A DNA stretch of 64,000 nt from JANMMJ01 sp964543235 (lineage in GTDB: Bacteria > Pseudomonadota > Alphaproteobacteria > Rhizobiales > Aestuariivirgaceae): positions 1 to 64,000 of the forward strand of contig CAZIXE010000019.1 in the NCBI GenBank assembly GCA_964543235.1, written 5' to 3'. The notes below the pieces were generated by a model. The model was not told where the DNA came from. It did not search any database and saw nothing but the letters and a program-made list of their open reading frames with translations. Positions 1 to 8,823 of this stretch are shown here, piece by piece (positions within the stretch are counted from its first letter, which is position 1; each line of letters starts with the position of its first letter). The position numbers were made by a program, and so were the translations under genes.

Positions 1-420
1 ATACCATGACCGCCTTCACGGCCGAATTTGCTGAACCTTCAGGACACTACCGGGGCGGCGCGCCCCACCCGGACACCTCCATGATCGCATCCTCCCCCTT
101 CACGGGGGAGGTGGCCGCCACCGGCGGCCGGAGGGGGCGGCCCGCCGCTTGCAACGGCCCTGCCAGCACCGCCGCACAGGCCGCCGCATGCCCCGATTCG
201 ACACAGTCGAAATTCGGGAACCCCATGTTAATTGCCCGGCCAGACAGAAGAAATTCGCCGCCAAATCCCCGGTGGCGCGCCCCACTGTGTCAAACTGGCA
301 ACTAACAGTAAGTTACGCCGCAAGGTTTACCGTGAATACGGAAGTCAATTGACCGCCAGCGTCAAGTTAGACTAGTCGTTGCCCTAGTCTGGCACAATTC
401 TGTGCGCGAAGGGATTATTC
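1..420. promoter_or_regulatory. Upstream region of the VCBS/RTX gene
   Basis: I see no convincing gene here; the short reading frames are arginine/proline-rich shadows. The stretch holds one REP palindrome (listed separately) and several small inverted repeats in front of the RTX gene: TTCGAC-3-GTCGAA at 197-211, the palindrome GTCAATTGAC at 344-353 followed by a further GTCAA at 361-365, and AGACTAG-8-CTAGTCT at 369-390. The last two lie within 80 bases of the ATG and are candidate operators. A purine-rich GAAGGGA about ten bases upstream of the ATG is the probable ribosome-binding site. Confidence 0.4.
91..138. repeat. REP-type palindrome (single copy)
   Basis: Two consecutive stem-loops are visible: CCTCCCCC/GGGGGAGG (91-98 with 104-111), then GGCCGCC/GGCGGCC (113-119 with 123-129), ending in GGAGGGGGC. 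The same architecture recurs as inverted pairs inside pdhB and pdhC. This is the typical form of GC-rich REP elements in alphaproteobacteria. Confidence 0.75.
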
Positions 421-3355
421 ATGGCCACGTCTACTAGCACCACCAGCCTGTCAACCGGCATCATCACCCAGTCGATGTTCAACACCCCGCAGGCACAGGA
501 TGACTGCTACACCTTCGCCGAAGACATTGCTCTGGCCGACGCCGACGGCATTCTCTGGCTTGATGTCATGGCCAATGACCTTGGCGGCAAGGCCAAGTCG
601 CTCTATTCGGTCACCGCCGGCATGGAATGCGAGGTCAGCACGCTGACCTCGGACGAGGACGGCTATGCCGCCTATCAGGACCTTATCACCAAGGATGGTG
701 TCGGCTGCTTCGAGTCGACCGATCTCGGCGCCAAGGTGGCCATCAAGGACGGCAAGCTCGCCTATGACATCTCATGCATCAAAAGCAAGATCGACGCTCT
801 CGGCGCCGGCCAGACCCTGGTCGATTACATCACTTACGCCATTCAGCTCGGCAACGGCACCATCAGCCTCGCAACTGTCAAGATCACATTTGTCGGCGCC
901 AATGACCTTGCCAGCATTTCCGCCGAAACCGGCGGCGATTATTGTGTGATCGAGGCGGGCGGCGTGGCCAACGGCGATGCCGGCGATCCCGATGCTTTCG
1001 GAACTGTGACCGTATCAGACGTCGATGCCGGCGAGAACAAGTTCCAGGTTCCGGCCTCGCTCAATGGCACCTATGGCAGCTTCACCTTCAATCCCGACAC
1101 CGGCCAATGGACCTATACGCTCGACAATACCCGCACCGCCACCCAGGAACTCAACGACGGCGATGAAGTCACCGAAACCCTGACCGTCACCTCTTTGGAC
1201 GGCACCGACACCTACGACATCGTGGTCAAGGTCAAGGGCAGCAATGACAACGCGGAAATTTCGGGTACCTTCGAAGACGAGGTGACAGAGGACTCCGGTG
1301 CATACACCGCATCGCACTCGATCACGGTCTCCGATGTTGATGATGGCGAGGCCGAGCTTCAGGCGGACACCGGCGCCGGCGCCAATGGTCTGGGCGATTA
1401 CACGGTAACCGCCACCGGCTGGTCCTACACGGTCGACAATGCGGCGATCCAGCACCTGGGAGCGGGTGACACGGCCACCGACACCTTCACCATCACCTCG
1501 GCTGACGGCACCGACANNNNNNNNNNNNNNNNNNNNNNNNNNNNNNNNNNNNNNNNNNNNNNNNNNNNNNNNNNNNNNNNNNNNNNNNNNNNNNNNNNNN
1601 NNNNNNNNNNNNNNNNAAGCCACCATCAGTGGCGTGGTGACGGGCGACGTCTATGAGGACGGCACGCTGACCGACTCGGAGACGATCACGGTCTCCGATG
1701 TTGACGATGACGAGGACGAGCTTCAGGCGGACACCGGCACCGGCGACAACGGTCTGGGCGACTACACGGTGACCGCCACCGGCTGGTCCTACACGGTCGA
1801 CAATGCGGCGATCCAGCACCTGGGGGCGGGTGACACGGCCACCGACACCTTCACCATCACCTCGGCTGACGGCACCGACAGCGAGACGGTGACCATCACC
1901 ATCCATGGCGAGAACGACGAAGCCACCATCAGTGGCGTGGTGACGGGCGACGTCTATGAGGACGGCACGCTGACGGCCGGCGGGACGCTTACCGTGACCG
2001 ATCCGGACGCGGGCGAGAACGCCTTCCAGGCCGTGCCGCTGGCAGCCCTGGCCGGCGTCTATGGCAGCTTCGCCTTCAACGAGGGCACAGGCGAATGGAC
2101 CTATCTGCTCGACAATGACGATGCCGATCTCCTGACGCTCGACACCGGCGAGACGGCGGTCGAGACGCTCACGGTCTATTCGATCGACGGCACCTCGCAT
2201 ACCGTCAATGTCACGGTCCACGGCACCGATGAGCCGGTGCTGCGCGCGGCCCCGACGGATATAGGGTTGATTGTTGATCAACCAGGGTCGCAGACTAACA
2301 TGAACTTCAACTTTGGCGCCACACTGGTCGCAACTGACCCAGATACAGGTGCATTCACATACAAGTTCAGCAACAACAGCACTTCGGTATCGGTTGGCGG
2401 CAACACCTTCAACATCGGCGGTGTAAATGGCGATCGGCTCACATCAACAAGCAGTCTGAACAACAATCAGGACTATTCCTTGGAGATTGTTGTGACCCAG
2501 GCTGGTGACAGCTCCGGCATGAGCTACACAGAAACTTTCCACATCATAACGGGCTCGGGGAGCGCTGACAACGTGAACGGGTCGGGTGACGACACTGATG
2601 ATGTGCTCTATGGCAGCAACGGCAACGACATCGTGTTCGGCCTCGCAGGAAATGACGCTTTGTTTGGCCAGTCAGGTACCGATCAACTGACCGGAGGCAC
2701 GGGGGCGGACTCTCTCTACGGTGGAGATAACAACGACACACTCTTCGGCGACCAGGACGATACGCTCCTGGACGGCGAAGCGGGCACGGACACGCTGAGT
2801 CTCGCGGCAGACTTCACGTCGAGCAGCAATGGCCAGATCGTCAATGTCGAGAACGTCGTGCTGACTGCCGCTGTCTCTGTCGATCTGAGCAATCAGACCG
2901 AAGCCTTCACCATTACCGGCTCTTCGGGCAACGACACGATCATTGCGGGTTCCGGCGGCGACACCATCAATGGTGGCGCGGGCAACGACAATCTCACCGG
3001 CAACACCGGCAATGACAGTTTCAACTTCACAACCGCCCTAAATGCGGCGACCAACGTTGATACGATTGCCGACTTCAATGCCAACAACGCCGACAAGATC
3101 CGTCTCGATGACGCGATCTTCGCCGGAATTGCAAACAGCGGCGGATCACTCAATTCCAATGATTTCGATGCTCTAAGTAACGGCGTTACGGGTACCGCGG
3201 CGTCGACGGTGAATATCATCTTTGATACGTCGAATGGAAATCTCTATTACGACTCTAACGGGGCGAACACCACATCGGGCCGCACACTGTTCGCCACGAT
3301 CTCGCTCGCCGGGCTGACCGGCACGGTGGACAACACCGACTTCATCGTCATCTGA
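421..3355 (+). CDS. VCBS-repeat / RTX calcium-binding secreted protein, interrupted by assembly gap
   Basis: This is a large acidic protein of the repeats-in-toxin type, probably exported by a type I system and acting at or beyond the cell surface (family knowledge; no T1SS genes are in the window). After about 170 N-terminal residues come VCBS-type Ig-like repeats with the signature VTVSDVDAGEN...GxFxFxxxTGxWTYxLDN. A cadherin-like segment follows, then two blocks of GGxGxDxLxG nonapeptides (around 2570-2760 and 2920-3020), and a C-terminal region ending TDFIVI that resembles an uncleaved secretion signal. There is no N-terminal signal peptide. The reading frame differs on either side of the 100-N gap (421-1516 and 1617-3355). 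The repeat period implies a true gap of 39 bp plus a multiple of 303, which restores one frame, so I treat this as one gene. Ligand or adhesive role is unknown. Confidence 0.8.
1321..1880 (+). repeat. Near-identical 303-bp VCBS repeat units flanking the gap
   Basis: Bases 1321-1516 and 1685-1880 are near-identical 196-base stretches. The sequence after the gap (from 1617) matches that from 1920 onward. If 39 bases are missing, the two copies are spaced exactly 303 bp (101 codons) apart, so the unit is a 101-residue VCBS repeat. The number of copies hidden in the gap cannot be read from the sequence. Confidence 0.85.
1517..1616. other. Scaffold gap (100 N)
   Basis: Exactly 100 undetermined bases, a conventional pad for a gap of unknown size. 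It falls inside the high-identity VCBS repeat and causes the apparent frame change in the surface-protein gene. Confidence 0.98.
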
Positions 3356-3381
3356 TCCCCTTCAACGGACGGCGATTGACG

Positions 3382-3409
3382 GGGCCGGGCACCTTCGTGT
3401 GTCCGGCCC
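3382..3409 (+). terminator. Hairpin downstream of the RTX gene
   Basis: An 11-bp stem (GGGCCGGGCAC with GTGTCCGGCCC, one G-T pair) and a 6-base loop starts 26 bases after the stop codon. No clear T-run follows, so it is only a probable terminator. Confidence 0.5.
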
Positions 3410-3435
3410 TTCGCATCCCTCCCGCCAGAGCGTCA

Positions 3436-3474
3436 CCCCGGACACGCGCTGCTCCGGCAGCGCGCGATCCGGGG
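3436..3474. repeat. Palindromic intergenic repeat
   Basis: A nested palindrome: outer arms CCCCGGA (3436-3442) and TCCGGGG (3468-3474), inner arms GCGCTGC (3446-3452) and GCAGCGC (3457-3463). This form, followed by a CCCAT-like end, is common between alphaproteobacterial genes. It is a different family from the REP at position 91. Confidence 0.6.
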
Positions 3475-3540
3475 CCCATCCCGCCGCGTGACGGCTCTTG
3501 CTCGCCCGTCCCGGCAGTGCCCGCCACTGCACCGCCCAGC

Positions 3541-3685
3541 AATTACGGTGACAGTGCACTTAAATTACGGTGACAGTGCACTTAAATTACGGTGACAGTG
3601 CACTTAATTCATTGCAAAACCCATCTACGCAGTTCATGAATTAAGTGCACTGTCACCGTAATTTAAGTGCACTGTCACCGGAATT
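3541..3685. repeat. Three direct plus two inverted copies of a 22-bp repeat
   Basis: A 22-bp unit with core GGTGACAGTGCACTTA occurs three times in tandem (3541-3562, 3563-3584, 3585-3606) and twice in inverse orientation (3642-3663, and 3664-3685 with one change). The innermost arms extend to form CACTTAATTCAT/ATGAATTAAGTG around a 22-base centre. The same core reappears at 18.9 kb. It resembles the termini or REP-like repeats mobilised by tyrosine transposases, but no transposase is in the window, so that is inference. Confidence 0.8.
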
Positions 3686-3758
3686 GTAAGCGCCGCTGCC
3701 TGGCCGATCCCTCCGCCCACGGAGCATATGACACCTGACACCTGATACCTGCCACCTG

Positions 3759-4202
3759 TCAGCCCGCCGCCTCAAGCCGGGCCGCGAAATCGGCGGAGGC
3801 GATCCAGTCGAGCTGCTGGCGCAAGTGATAATGGGGCCCGTCGCCGAGGCAGGAGGCAAGCCGCGCGTCCAGCGCCGCGAGCGCCGCTTCGGCCTCCTCC
3901 AGCACCGCCCGGCCCTGCGCCGTCAGGCTCACCTGGCGCACCCGCCGGTCGCCGCCACAGGCCGCGCCCGCCACCAGCCCGCGGGCGCCGAGCCGCCTGA
4001 GTGCTGCGCACATGCTGGTGCGGTCGAGCCCCAGTTCGGCGGCGAGCACGCCCTGCGCCGCCGTGCCGTGCCGCGAAAGCCCGGCCAGCACCGCCGCCTG
4101 GGCGCTGCTGAGGCCGGACGGCCGGAGCGCCCGGTCCTGGGCGGTGCTGAGGCGGCGGCTGGCGCGCCTGAGCGCCTGGGTGAGGGTGGGGGAGGGAGTC
4201 AT
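3759..4202 (-). CDS. MarR-family transcriptional regulator
   Basis: A 147-residue protein with the MarR winged-helix layout: an N-terminal helix (TLTQALRRASRRL), a recognition-helix region around LAAELGLDRTSMCAALRRL, a wing containing GGDRRVRQVSLTAQG, and a C-terminal dimer helix. Such proteins are cytoplasmic dimeric repressors that usually control their own promoter and a neighbour. I start it at the internal ATG, MTPSPTL; an upstream ATG would add 17 non-homologous residues and place the operator-like repeat inside the gene. With this start there is no Shine-Dalgarno, so the message may be leaderless. Two direct repeats of TTGTTGCATATCC lie immediately upstream, and a very similar motif precedes chaB 11 kb away. 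The ligand is unknown. Confidence 0.8.
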   Translation of the reverse strand: MTPSPTLTQALRRASRRLSTAQDRALRPSGLSSAQAAVLAGLSRHGTAAQGVLAAELGLDRTSMCAALRRLGARGLVAGAACGGDRRVRQVSLTAQGRAVLEEAEAALAALDARLASCLGDGPHYHLRQQLDWIASADFAARLEAAG

Positions 4203-4203
4203 A

Positions 4204-4236
4204 TAGGAGGATATGCAACAAAATAGGGGGATATGC
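4204..4236 (-). promoter_or_regulatory. Operator-like direct repeat at the marR start
   Basis: Read on the minus strand, TTGTTGCATATCC-CCCTAT is followed directly by a second near-copy with CTCCTAT, ending at the ATG. Bases 4206-4234 match 15290-15318 upstream of chaB with two mismatches over 29 nt. This makes it a plausible binding site for the adjacent MarR protein. Confidence 0.6.
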
Positions 4237-4395
4237 AACAATTTTTTCAGCATGAAAGAGCCGGAAAAACCGCGCGAAAAGTGCTGGAAATGCGCGTCGC
4301 AGGCGTGTTTTTGGCCGGTTTTTCTGCCGGAATCTGTGCCGGAAACGGGTTTTTCGGGGCCGCAAGCGGCGGATTCTCAAGGCGTTTGCAGGAAA

Positions 4396-4411
4396 TGTTT
4401 CACGTGAAACA
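4396..4411. other. parS: parS centromere-like site (ParB box) 1
   Basis: TGTTTCACGTGAAACA is a perfect 16-bp palindrome identical to the bacterial parS consensus. ParB-CTP clamps load here and spread, organising the origin region for segregation and SMC loading (established knowledge). It lies intergenic between marR and the universal stress gene. A second perfect copy is at 15113. Confidence 0.93.
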
Positions 4412-4453
4412 CATCCTACCGGGCCCGCAAAAATTCTAGGCCGTTGTCCCGAT

Positions 4454-5293
4454 TCAGTGGCTCATCAGCACCGGCCGGTCGAGATGGGCGATGAGCTCGC
4501 GGGTGGCCCCGCCGAGGATCATCTCGCGCAGGCGGCTGTGGCCATAGGCGCCGATGACGATGAGCGAGGCCGCGATATCCTTGCCGTGCTGCAAGAGCGC
4601 CCGCCCCGCCTCGAGGCCGCCGGTGTGATAGGGCTCGGCAATGGCCCTGATCCTGTGCCGGGCCAGCGCCTCGGCGAGGTCGGCGCCGGGCACTTCGCCC
4701 CGCCGTGCGGGATCGGCGGCGGGATCGACGCTGACGATCCGCGTCGCTGTCGAAGCCTTGAGCAGCGGCACCGCATCGAAGGCGGCCCTGGCCGCCTCGC
4801 GGCTGCCATTCCAGCCGACGATCGCCTCGCCGAAGCTGAAATCCCTGCTGCCGCGCGGCAGGAGCAGCACCGGCCGCCCGGCGCCCATCACCACCCGCTC
4901 GGCGAAATCCGTCTCGACCCAGCTCACCGCTGCGGGATCGGGCGGCATCGCCACCACCAGGTCGGCGCTGCGGCCGAGCGCAATGACGTCGTCGGCGATG
5001 TAGATGCTGGAGGAATCGGTCTCGATGAAGCCGAAGGAAACGCCCTCACGCCCCATCGCCGCTTCGAAGCCCCGCCTTGTCGCTTCCGCCTTCTCCTTGA
5101 AATAGATGCGCGCCCCTTCGAACACCTGCGGCATGAGATCGATGCCGCCGGTCGGATAGACCTGCACCGCCGGCACCACGTAAAGGCCGGTCACATGCGC
5201 CTCGAAGCTCCGCGCCAGCGTCGCCGCGGCGGCCAGCAATGCCGCCTGCCCTTCGATGTCGTTGAGCGCCACCAGGATCGTCTTGTAGGCCAT
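4454..5293 (-). CDS. Tandem-domain universal stress protein (UspA family)
   Basis: A 279-residue cytoplasmic protein with two Usp folds (about 1-145 and 150-279). The first begins YKTILVALND. The second ends with the ATP-binding signature GAYGHSRLREMILGGATREL, while the first lacks a clear copy. Double-domain Usp proteins are typically induced under oxygen limitation, starvation or redox stress. I chose the second of two in-frame ATGs because AAGGAG sits seven bases before it but only one base before the other. A perfect FNR/FixK box (5346-5359) is centred about 59 bases upstream of this start, consistent with anaerobic activation. It is transcribed in the same direction as pncB upstream. Confidence 0.88.
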   Translation of the reverse strand: MAYKTILVALNDIEGQAALLAAAATLARSFEAHVTGLYVVPAVQVYPTGGIDLMPQVFEGARIYFKEKAEATRRGFEAAMGREGVSFGFIETDSSSIYIADDVIALGRSADLVVAMPPDPAAVSWVETDFAERVVMGAGRPVLLLPRGSRDFSFGEAIVGWNGSREAARAAFDAVPLLKASTATRIVSVDPAADPARRGEVPGADLAEALARHRIRAIAEPYHTGGLEAGRALLQHGKDIAASLIVIGAYGHSRLREMILGGATRELIAHLDRPVLMSH

Positions 5294-5345
5294 GGCCATG
5301 TCTCCTTGTCTCGCGCCTATCTGGAACCGGCAATTGGCCGCCGCG

Positions 5346-5359
5346 TTGATGGAAATCAA
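5346..5359. promoter_or_regulatory. FNR/FixK-type box upstream of the universal stress gene
   Basis: TTGATGGAAATCAA matches TTGAT-N4-ATCAA exactly. With its centre at the usual -41.5, transcription would start near 5311 and give an 18-base leader containing the AAGGAG site. Confidence 0.72.
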
Positions 5360-5371
5360 CGCCGTGCCGGC

Positions 5372-6739
5372 TCAGAAGCCCGCCTGCCGGTCGACCTCCG
5401 CCGCGAGCGTCTGCAGCGCCGCGCTGATCTGGGGCCGGAACGGCGCGCCCGGTTCGAGCCGCCGCAGGGCCGCCGGCAAGGTGGCGATGGCGTTGCGGGC
5501 ATGCTGTCTGATCGCCAGGAGGTCGGGCAGGTCGGCCACCAGCCTGCCGCCGCGCATCACCGGCTTGAGCAGGGGCTCGCCACCGATGCCTTCGCCGTCC
5601 CGCCCGATGATGTCGGCGGCCAGCCAGCCCCGCCCGTCATACTGCCGGAAAACCTGCGTCGGGCCCGGCCAGAAGGCCTTGCCGGTTGAGCGCTTGCGCA
5701 AGGGCCTGCCCTCATAGGCCTTGAGCTTGTAGGCACAGTTGAGGGCCGGGGCGTCCTCGGAGGTTACCAGGCTTGTCCCCACCCCATAGGCATCGATCGG
5801 CGCTCCATTAGCCACCAGCCGGGCGATCAGATGTTCGTCGATGCCGCCGCTGGCGATGATCCTGACCGCTGCCAATCCGCCTGCGTCCAGAATCGCCCGG
5901 ACGGCGCTTGCCAGGCTGGCGAGATCGCCGCTGTCGAGCCTGACCCCGCGGATGCTGATGCCCTCCTGGCGCAGCTGCGGCGCAATCTTCACGACCGTCC
6001 GCGCCGCGGCAAGCGTGTCATAGGTATCGAGCAGAAACACCACCTGCTGCGGCCGCGCCCGGGCAAAGGCCAGGAAGGCCGCCTCGTCGCTGCCATGCGC
6101 CTGCACATAGGAATGCGCCATGGTGCCCGTCACCGACATGCCGAACAGGGCTGCCGCGGGAACCGTCGCACTGGCCGCAAACCCGCCGATCACCGCGGCG
6201 CGGGCCGCGAGCAGCCCGGCTTCGCCGCTATGCGCCCGTCTCAGACCGAAATCCACAAGCTCCGCCCCTTCCGCGGCCAGCGCCAGCCGCGCCGCCTTGC
6301 TCGCCACCAGCGTCTGGTAATGCAGGAAATTGATGAGCCGGGTCTCGGCGATCTGGGCCTCGGGCAGGGGGGCCGTGACCCTGAGCAGCGGCTCGTCGGC
6401 AAACACCGGCGTACCTTCGGCAATGGCGTCGACATCGCCTGAGAAGCGGAAATCCTCGAGGAAATTCCGCGTCGCGGGGGTGAGGCGGGCGGCCGTCTCG
6501 GCCGCCCCGAGCAGGTGCGGATTGCAGCGCGCCGCCATCAGGAACTGCACCGCCTGCTCGAGCCCCGCCGCGAGCAGGAACGCCCGGTTGCCGGGCAGTT
6601 TGCGCACGAAGAATTCGAACACCGCTGTTCCCTCCATGCCGGCCGCCAGATAGGCATCGGTCATGCTCAGCTCATAGAGGTCGGTCAGCAGCAGTTCGTG
6701 GCCGAAATCAATGGCCGGGGTGGCTCGGTCCTTGTCCAT
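5372..6739 (-). CDS. pncB: Nicotinate phosphoribosyltransferase
   Basis: A 455-residue enzyme that converts nicotinate, PRPP and ATP to nicotinate mononucleotide in the Preiss-Handler NAD salvage pathway (cytoplasm). Diagnostic stretches are LLTDLYELSMTDAYLAAGM at the N terminus, the catalytic-histidine segment DFGLRRAHSGEA, the MSVTGTMAHSYVQAH segment, and the phosphate-binding region SGGIDEHLI followed by DAYGVGTSLVTS. The start MDKDRATP has GGAAGG directly in front of it. The gene is divergent from the reading frame at 6836, with a near-consensus FNR box between them, and is followed 78 bases later by the universal stress gene. Grouping with Usp, an RND pump and another phosphoribosyltransferase suggests a hypoxia or dormancy island (inference). 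Confidence 0.92.
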   Translation of the reverse strand: MDKDRATPAIDFGHELLLTDLYELSMTDAYLAAGMEGTAVFEFFVRKLPGNRAFLLAAGLEQAVQFLMAARCNPHLLGAAETAARLTPATRNFLEDFRFSGDVDAIAEGTPVFADEPLLRVTAPLPEAQIAETRLINFLHYQTLVASKAARLALAAEGAELVDFGLRRAHSGEAGLLAARAAVIGGFAASATVPAAALFGMSVTGTMAHSYVQAHGSDEAAFLAFARARPQQVVFLLDTYDTLAAARTVVKIAPQLRQEGISIRGVRLDSGDLASLASAVRAILDAGGLAAVRIIASGGIDEHLIARLVANGAPIDAYGVGTSLVTSEDAPALNCAYKLKAYEGRPLRKRSTGKAFWPGPTQVFRQYDGRGWLAADIIGRDGEGIGGEPLLKPVMRGGRLVADLPDLLAIRQHARNAIATLPAALRRLEPGAPFRPQISAALQTLAAEVDRQAGF

Positions 6740-6772
6740 CCTTCCATCAACGTGCGGCGACCGGCGGCGGCA

Positions 6773-6786
6773 TTGACGGCCATCAA
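6773..6786. promoter_or_regulatory. FNR/FixK-type box between pncB and the 6836 gene
   Basis: TTGACGGCCATCAA fits the relaxed FixK/FNR form TTGAY-N4-RTCAA, one change from the strict consensus. It is about equidistant from the two divergent starts (40 and 56 bases), so it could serve either. Confidence 0.55.
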
Positions 6787-6835
6787 TGTGCATCTGCCCT
6801 GACGCCTGAAAAGTGCTGCCAGGAAGTCCGTTGCC

Positions 6836-7312
6836 ATGACCCAGCTGCATGCCATCCCGCCGGTCCTGCTCCGGCTGTTCGAGGACATTGACGAGGCCGC
6901 CGGCGCCCAGAGCACCCCGGTGCGGCAGCTTGTTGAGGCCTGGCATCAGCCGGCGGGCCGCGATCCCGCGGCGTTGTTGAAAAACCTTGCGCCAAACCAG
7001 CGCCGCCATGCTTTTGTGGTGCGGCGCGCGCCCGCTCGCCGTATGCCGAGCTTGGTAGTACCGTCCAGGGTCCCTGCCTCACCGCCGCTTTCGGAACTGG
7101 ATAATCCACGGCTGGTGGTGCTCCTGCGCCGGGCCCTCGACCATGTCGCCGGACGCGGCGAGCCGCTTCTTGTCCGTGGCAGGCTGCGGCGCGCAGACGG
7201 CAGCAGGGCTCATTTCGAGTTGTATGTCACCCCCGGCGGCGGTACCGGGCCGGACCGCACCTATCTGTGCGCCCTGGCGCTCCGGCAGCCGCAGGATGTC
7301 TGGGAGGCCTAG
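6836..7312 (+). CDS. Hypothetical protein, divergent from pncB
   Basis: A 158-residue protein of unrecognised family. It is predicted soluble, with no signal peptide or membrane segment. The C-terminal half (LVRGRLRRADGSRAHFELYVTPGG...DRTYLCALALRQP) has the spacing of a PAS-like beta core, which is only a suggestion. AGGAAG lies ten bases before the ATG. Codon use is ordinary for the region, and the divergent arrangement with pncB around an FNR-like box supports a real gene. I cannot assign a function. Confidence 0.6.
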   Translation: MTQLHAIPPVLLRLFEDIDEAAGAQSTPVRQLVEAWHQPAGRDPAALLKNLAPNQRRHAFVVRRAPARRMPSLVVPSRVPASPPLSELDNPRLVVLLRRALDHVAGRGEPLLVRGRLRRADGSRAHFELYVTPGGGTGPDRTYLCALALRQPQDVWEA

Positions 7313-7321
7313 AACCGGCTG

Positions 7322-7525
7322 CTAGTTGAAGGCGTGACCGGCCTTGCAGCCCAGCTTCTTGAAGATGATGGCCGCCGGGCAGAAGCCGGTGAAGGCGGAT
7401 TGCAGCATGTTGAAACCGGCAAAGGCCGTGAGCCACAGCCAGTTCTGATTGTGCCACACGGCCAGCGCCACGCTCGCCAGCACCACGATCCCGGCAAAGG
7501 CGAAGACCGCGCGATCAATGCTCAT
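7322..7525 (-). CDS. Small DUF2892-type membrane protein
   Basis: A 67-residue protein with two hydrophobic segments (AVFAFAGIVVLASVALAVW and WLWLTAFAGFNMLQSAF) followed by the conserved CPAAIIFKKLGC tail typical of the inner-membrane DUF2892 (YgaP transmembrane-like) family. Family members accompany rhodanese and sulfide-oxidising enzymes. It starts 11 bases after the sulfide:quinone oxidoreductase stop, and GAGGAG lies six bases before the ATG, so the two are co-transcribed. The paired cysteines suggest contact with persulfide or metal, which is inference. Confidence 0.83.
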   Translation of the reverse strand: MSIDRAVFAFAGIVVLASVALAVWHNQNWLWLTAFAGFNMLQSAFTGFCPAAIIFKKLGCKAGHAFN

Positions 7526-7536
7526 GGTTTGTCTCC

Positions 7537-8823
7537 TCATGAGGGTTTGTGGATTTCCTTGAGTTTCCGAATTCCCAGCACATCCAGCACCAGCCTTTCA
7601 TAGAACGGTTCGCTTTCACCGCGGCGGATCTTGCCGAGGAAGTATTTCTCGAAGCCGATCTTGGCTTTATGCACCCATTTGCCCTTCGACGACCAGTTGA
7701 GATTGCGGGGCGGAATCTGCGGCTGCGCCACGAAGGCAACACCTTCGTCGCCAAAGTCGGCAAGACACACGGCGTTCCAGGTAGGTTCGTTCTCGGGTTC
7801 CATGCCTCGCAACTCGAGCCCGATGTTCTTGGCGATTGCCGTCACCATGGATTCGATCATGAAGCCGGTCTTGGGAACCCCGACCGGCACCGGGGTCTTG
7901 CCGACCGGGGCGATCGCTACGGTGACCCCGGCCGAGTACACGTTCTTGAAGGTCGGATTGCGCTGGAACTTGTCGACGATCACGAAGCCGCGCGGGTTGA
8001 CCAGGCCCTCGATGCCCCGGATGGCCGCAACGCCGCGGAACGGCGGCATGATCATCGAATAGGCAAAGGGCAGCTCGTGCGTTGATTTGAGGTTGCCCGA
8101 CTCGTCCAGTTCCTCGGCCGTGATCTTGCCCGGTTCGATCTTCCTGATGCGCGCATTGGTGATCCACTTGATATGCCGCTCGCGCATGGCGCTTTCGAGG
8201 AGCGTCTTGGTATCGCCCACGCCGTCCAAGCCGAGATGGCCGATATAGGGTTCTGATGTGATGTAGGTGATCGGAACCTTGTCACGGATGCGGCGCTTGC
8301 GCAGATCCGTCTCGGCAATGAACGCATATTCATACCCCGGTCCGAAACAGGAAACGCCTTGCGCCGCACCGACCACCAGTGGTCCCGGGGACTGGACAAA
8401 CCTTTCCCAGGCATCTCCGGCCTGCGCGGCATGACCGGTCTGGCAGATCGACTGGGTGCAGTGTTCGGGCCCCAGTCCCTCCACTTCGTCAAAGGCCAGT
8501 TCCGGTCCTGTGGCGATGACCAGGTAGTCATACTTGATGGTGCGGCCATCTTCGAGTTCGATGGCGTTGTCTTCCGGCCTGACCCGTCTGGCGGCAACCG
8601 GAATGAACTCGATTCCGCGCCTGGCCATGATCGGCGGCAGATCGACCTCGACGGAGTCCTGTGTGCGCCATTTGACCGCAACCCATGGATTGGACGGCAG
8701 GAACTGGAACCTGGGTCCTTTCGAGATCACTGTCAGTGTATCGCCGGGCCGTAACTCGGCCTTTAGCTCATAAGCCTGCAGCACGCCCGCGAGTCCTGCT
8801 CCCAGAACAACAACGTGGGTCAT
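7537..8823 (-). CDS. sqr: Sulfide:quinone oxidoreductase (FAD-dependent)
   Basis: A 428-residue flavoprotein. It has a Rossmann FAD motif GAGLAG (8-13), a second dinucleotide region around DYLVIATGPEL, and three cysteines at 127, 159 and 353, whose spacing matches the catalytic cysteines of known sulfide:quinone oxidoreductases. The reaction oxidises sulfide to sulfane sulfur and passes electrons to the quinone pool at the inner membrane. The amphipathic C-terminal tail (KIGFEKYFLGKIRRGE...YERLVLDVLGI) fits monotopic membrane attachment. It is followed by the DUF2892 gene and is divergent from an RND efflux pair. A generic NADH dehydrogenase is less likely given the cysteines. Confidence 0.87.
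   Translation of the reverse strand: MTHVVVLGAGLAGVLQAYELKAELRPGDTLTVISKGPRFQFLPSNPWVAVKWRTQDSVEVDLPPIMARRGIEFIPVAARRVRPEDNAIELEDGRTIKYDYLVIATGPELAFDEVEGLGPEHCTQSICQTGHAAQAGDAWERFVQSPGPLVVGAAQGVSCFGPGYEYAFIAETDLRKRRIRDKVPITYITSEPYIGHLGLDGVGDTKTLLESAMRERHIKWITNARIRKIEPGKITAEELDESGNLKSTHELPFAYSMIMPPFRGVAAIRGIEGLVNPRGFVIVDKFQRNPTFKNVYSAGVTVAIAPVGKTPVPVGVPKTGFMIESMVTAIAKNIGLELRGMEPENEPTWNAVCLADFGDEGVAFVAQPQIPPRNLNWSSKGKWVHKAKIGFEKYFLGKIRRGESEPFYERLVLDVLGIRKLKEIHKPS

Noticed and set aside
391..406. Sigma-54-like GG...GC promoter before the RTX gene (GGCACAATTCTGTGC)
   Set aside because: There are 11 bases between GG and GC; sigma-54 promoters need 10, and the -12 element lacks TTGC.
1439..1656. 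Two overlapping genes or a real frameshift in the VCBS protein
   Set aside because: The frame difference follows from the arbitrary 100-N pad; the repeat period shows the frame is continuous.
3541..3685. Possible CRISPR-like array
   Set aside because: The direct copies abut without spacers and are mirrored by inverted copies, and no cas gene is present.
4213..4439. Small forward reading frames with MFHVKH, also seen on the reverse strand near 15120
   Set aside because: The MFHVKH peptide is simply the parS palindrome translated; there is no ribosome-binding site or homology.
4457..5689. Forward 410-residue frame opposite the universal stress and pncB genes
   Set aside because: It spans two well-identified reverse genes and has shadow-type composition.
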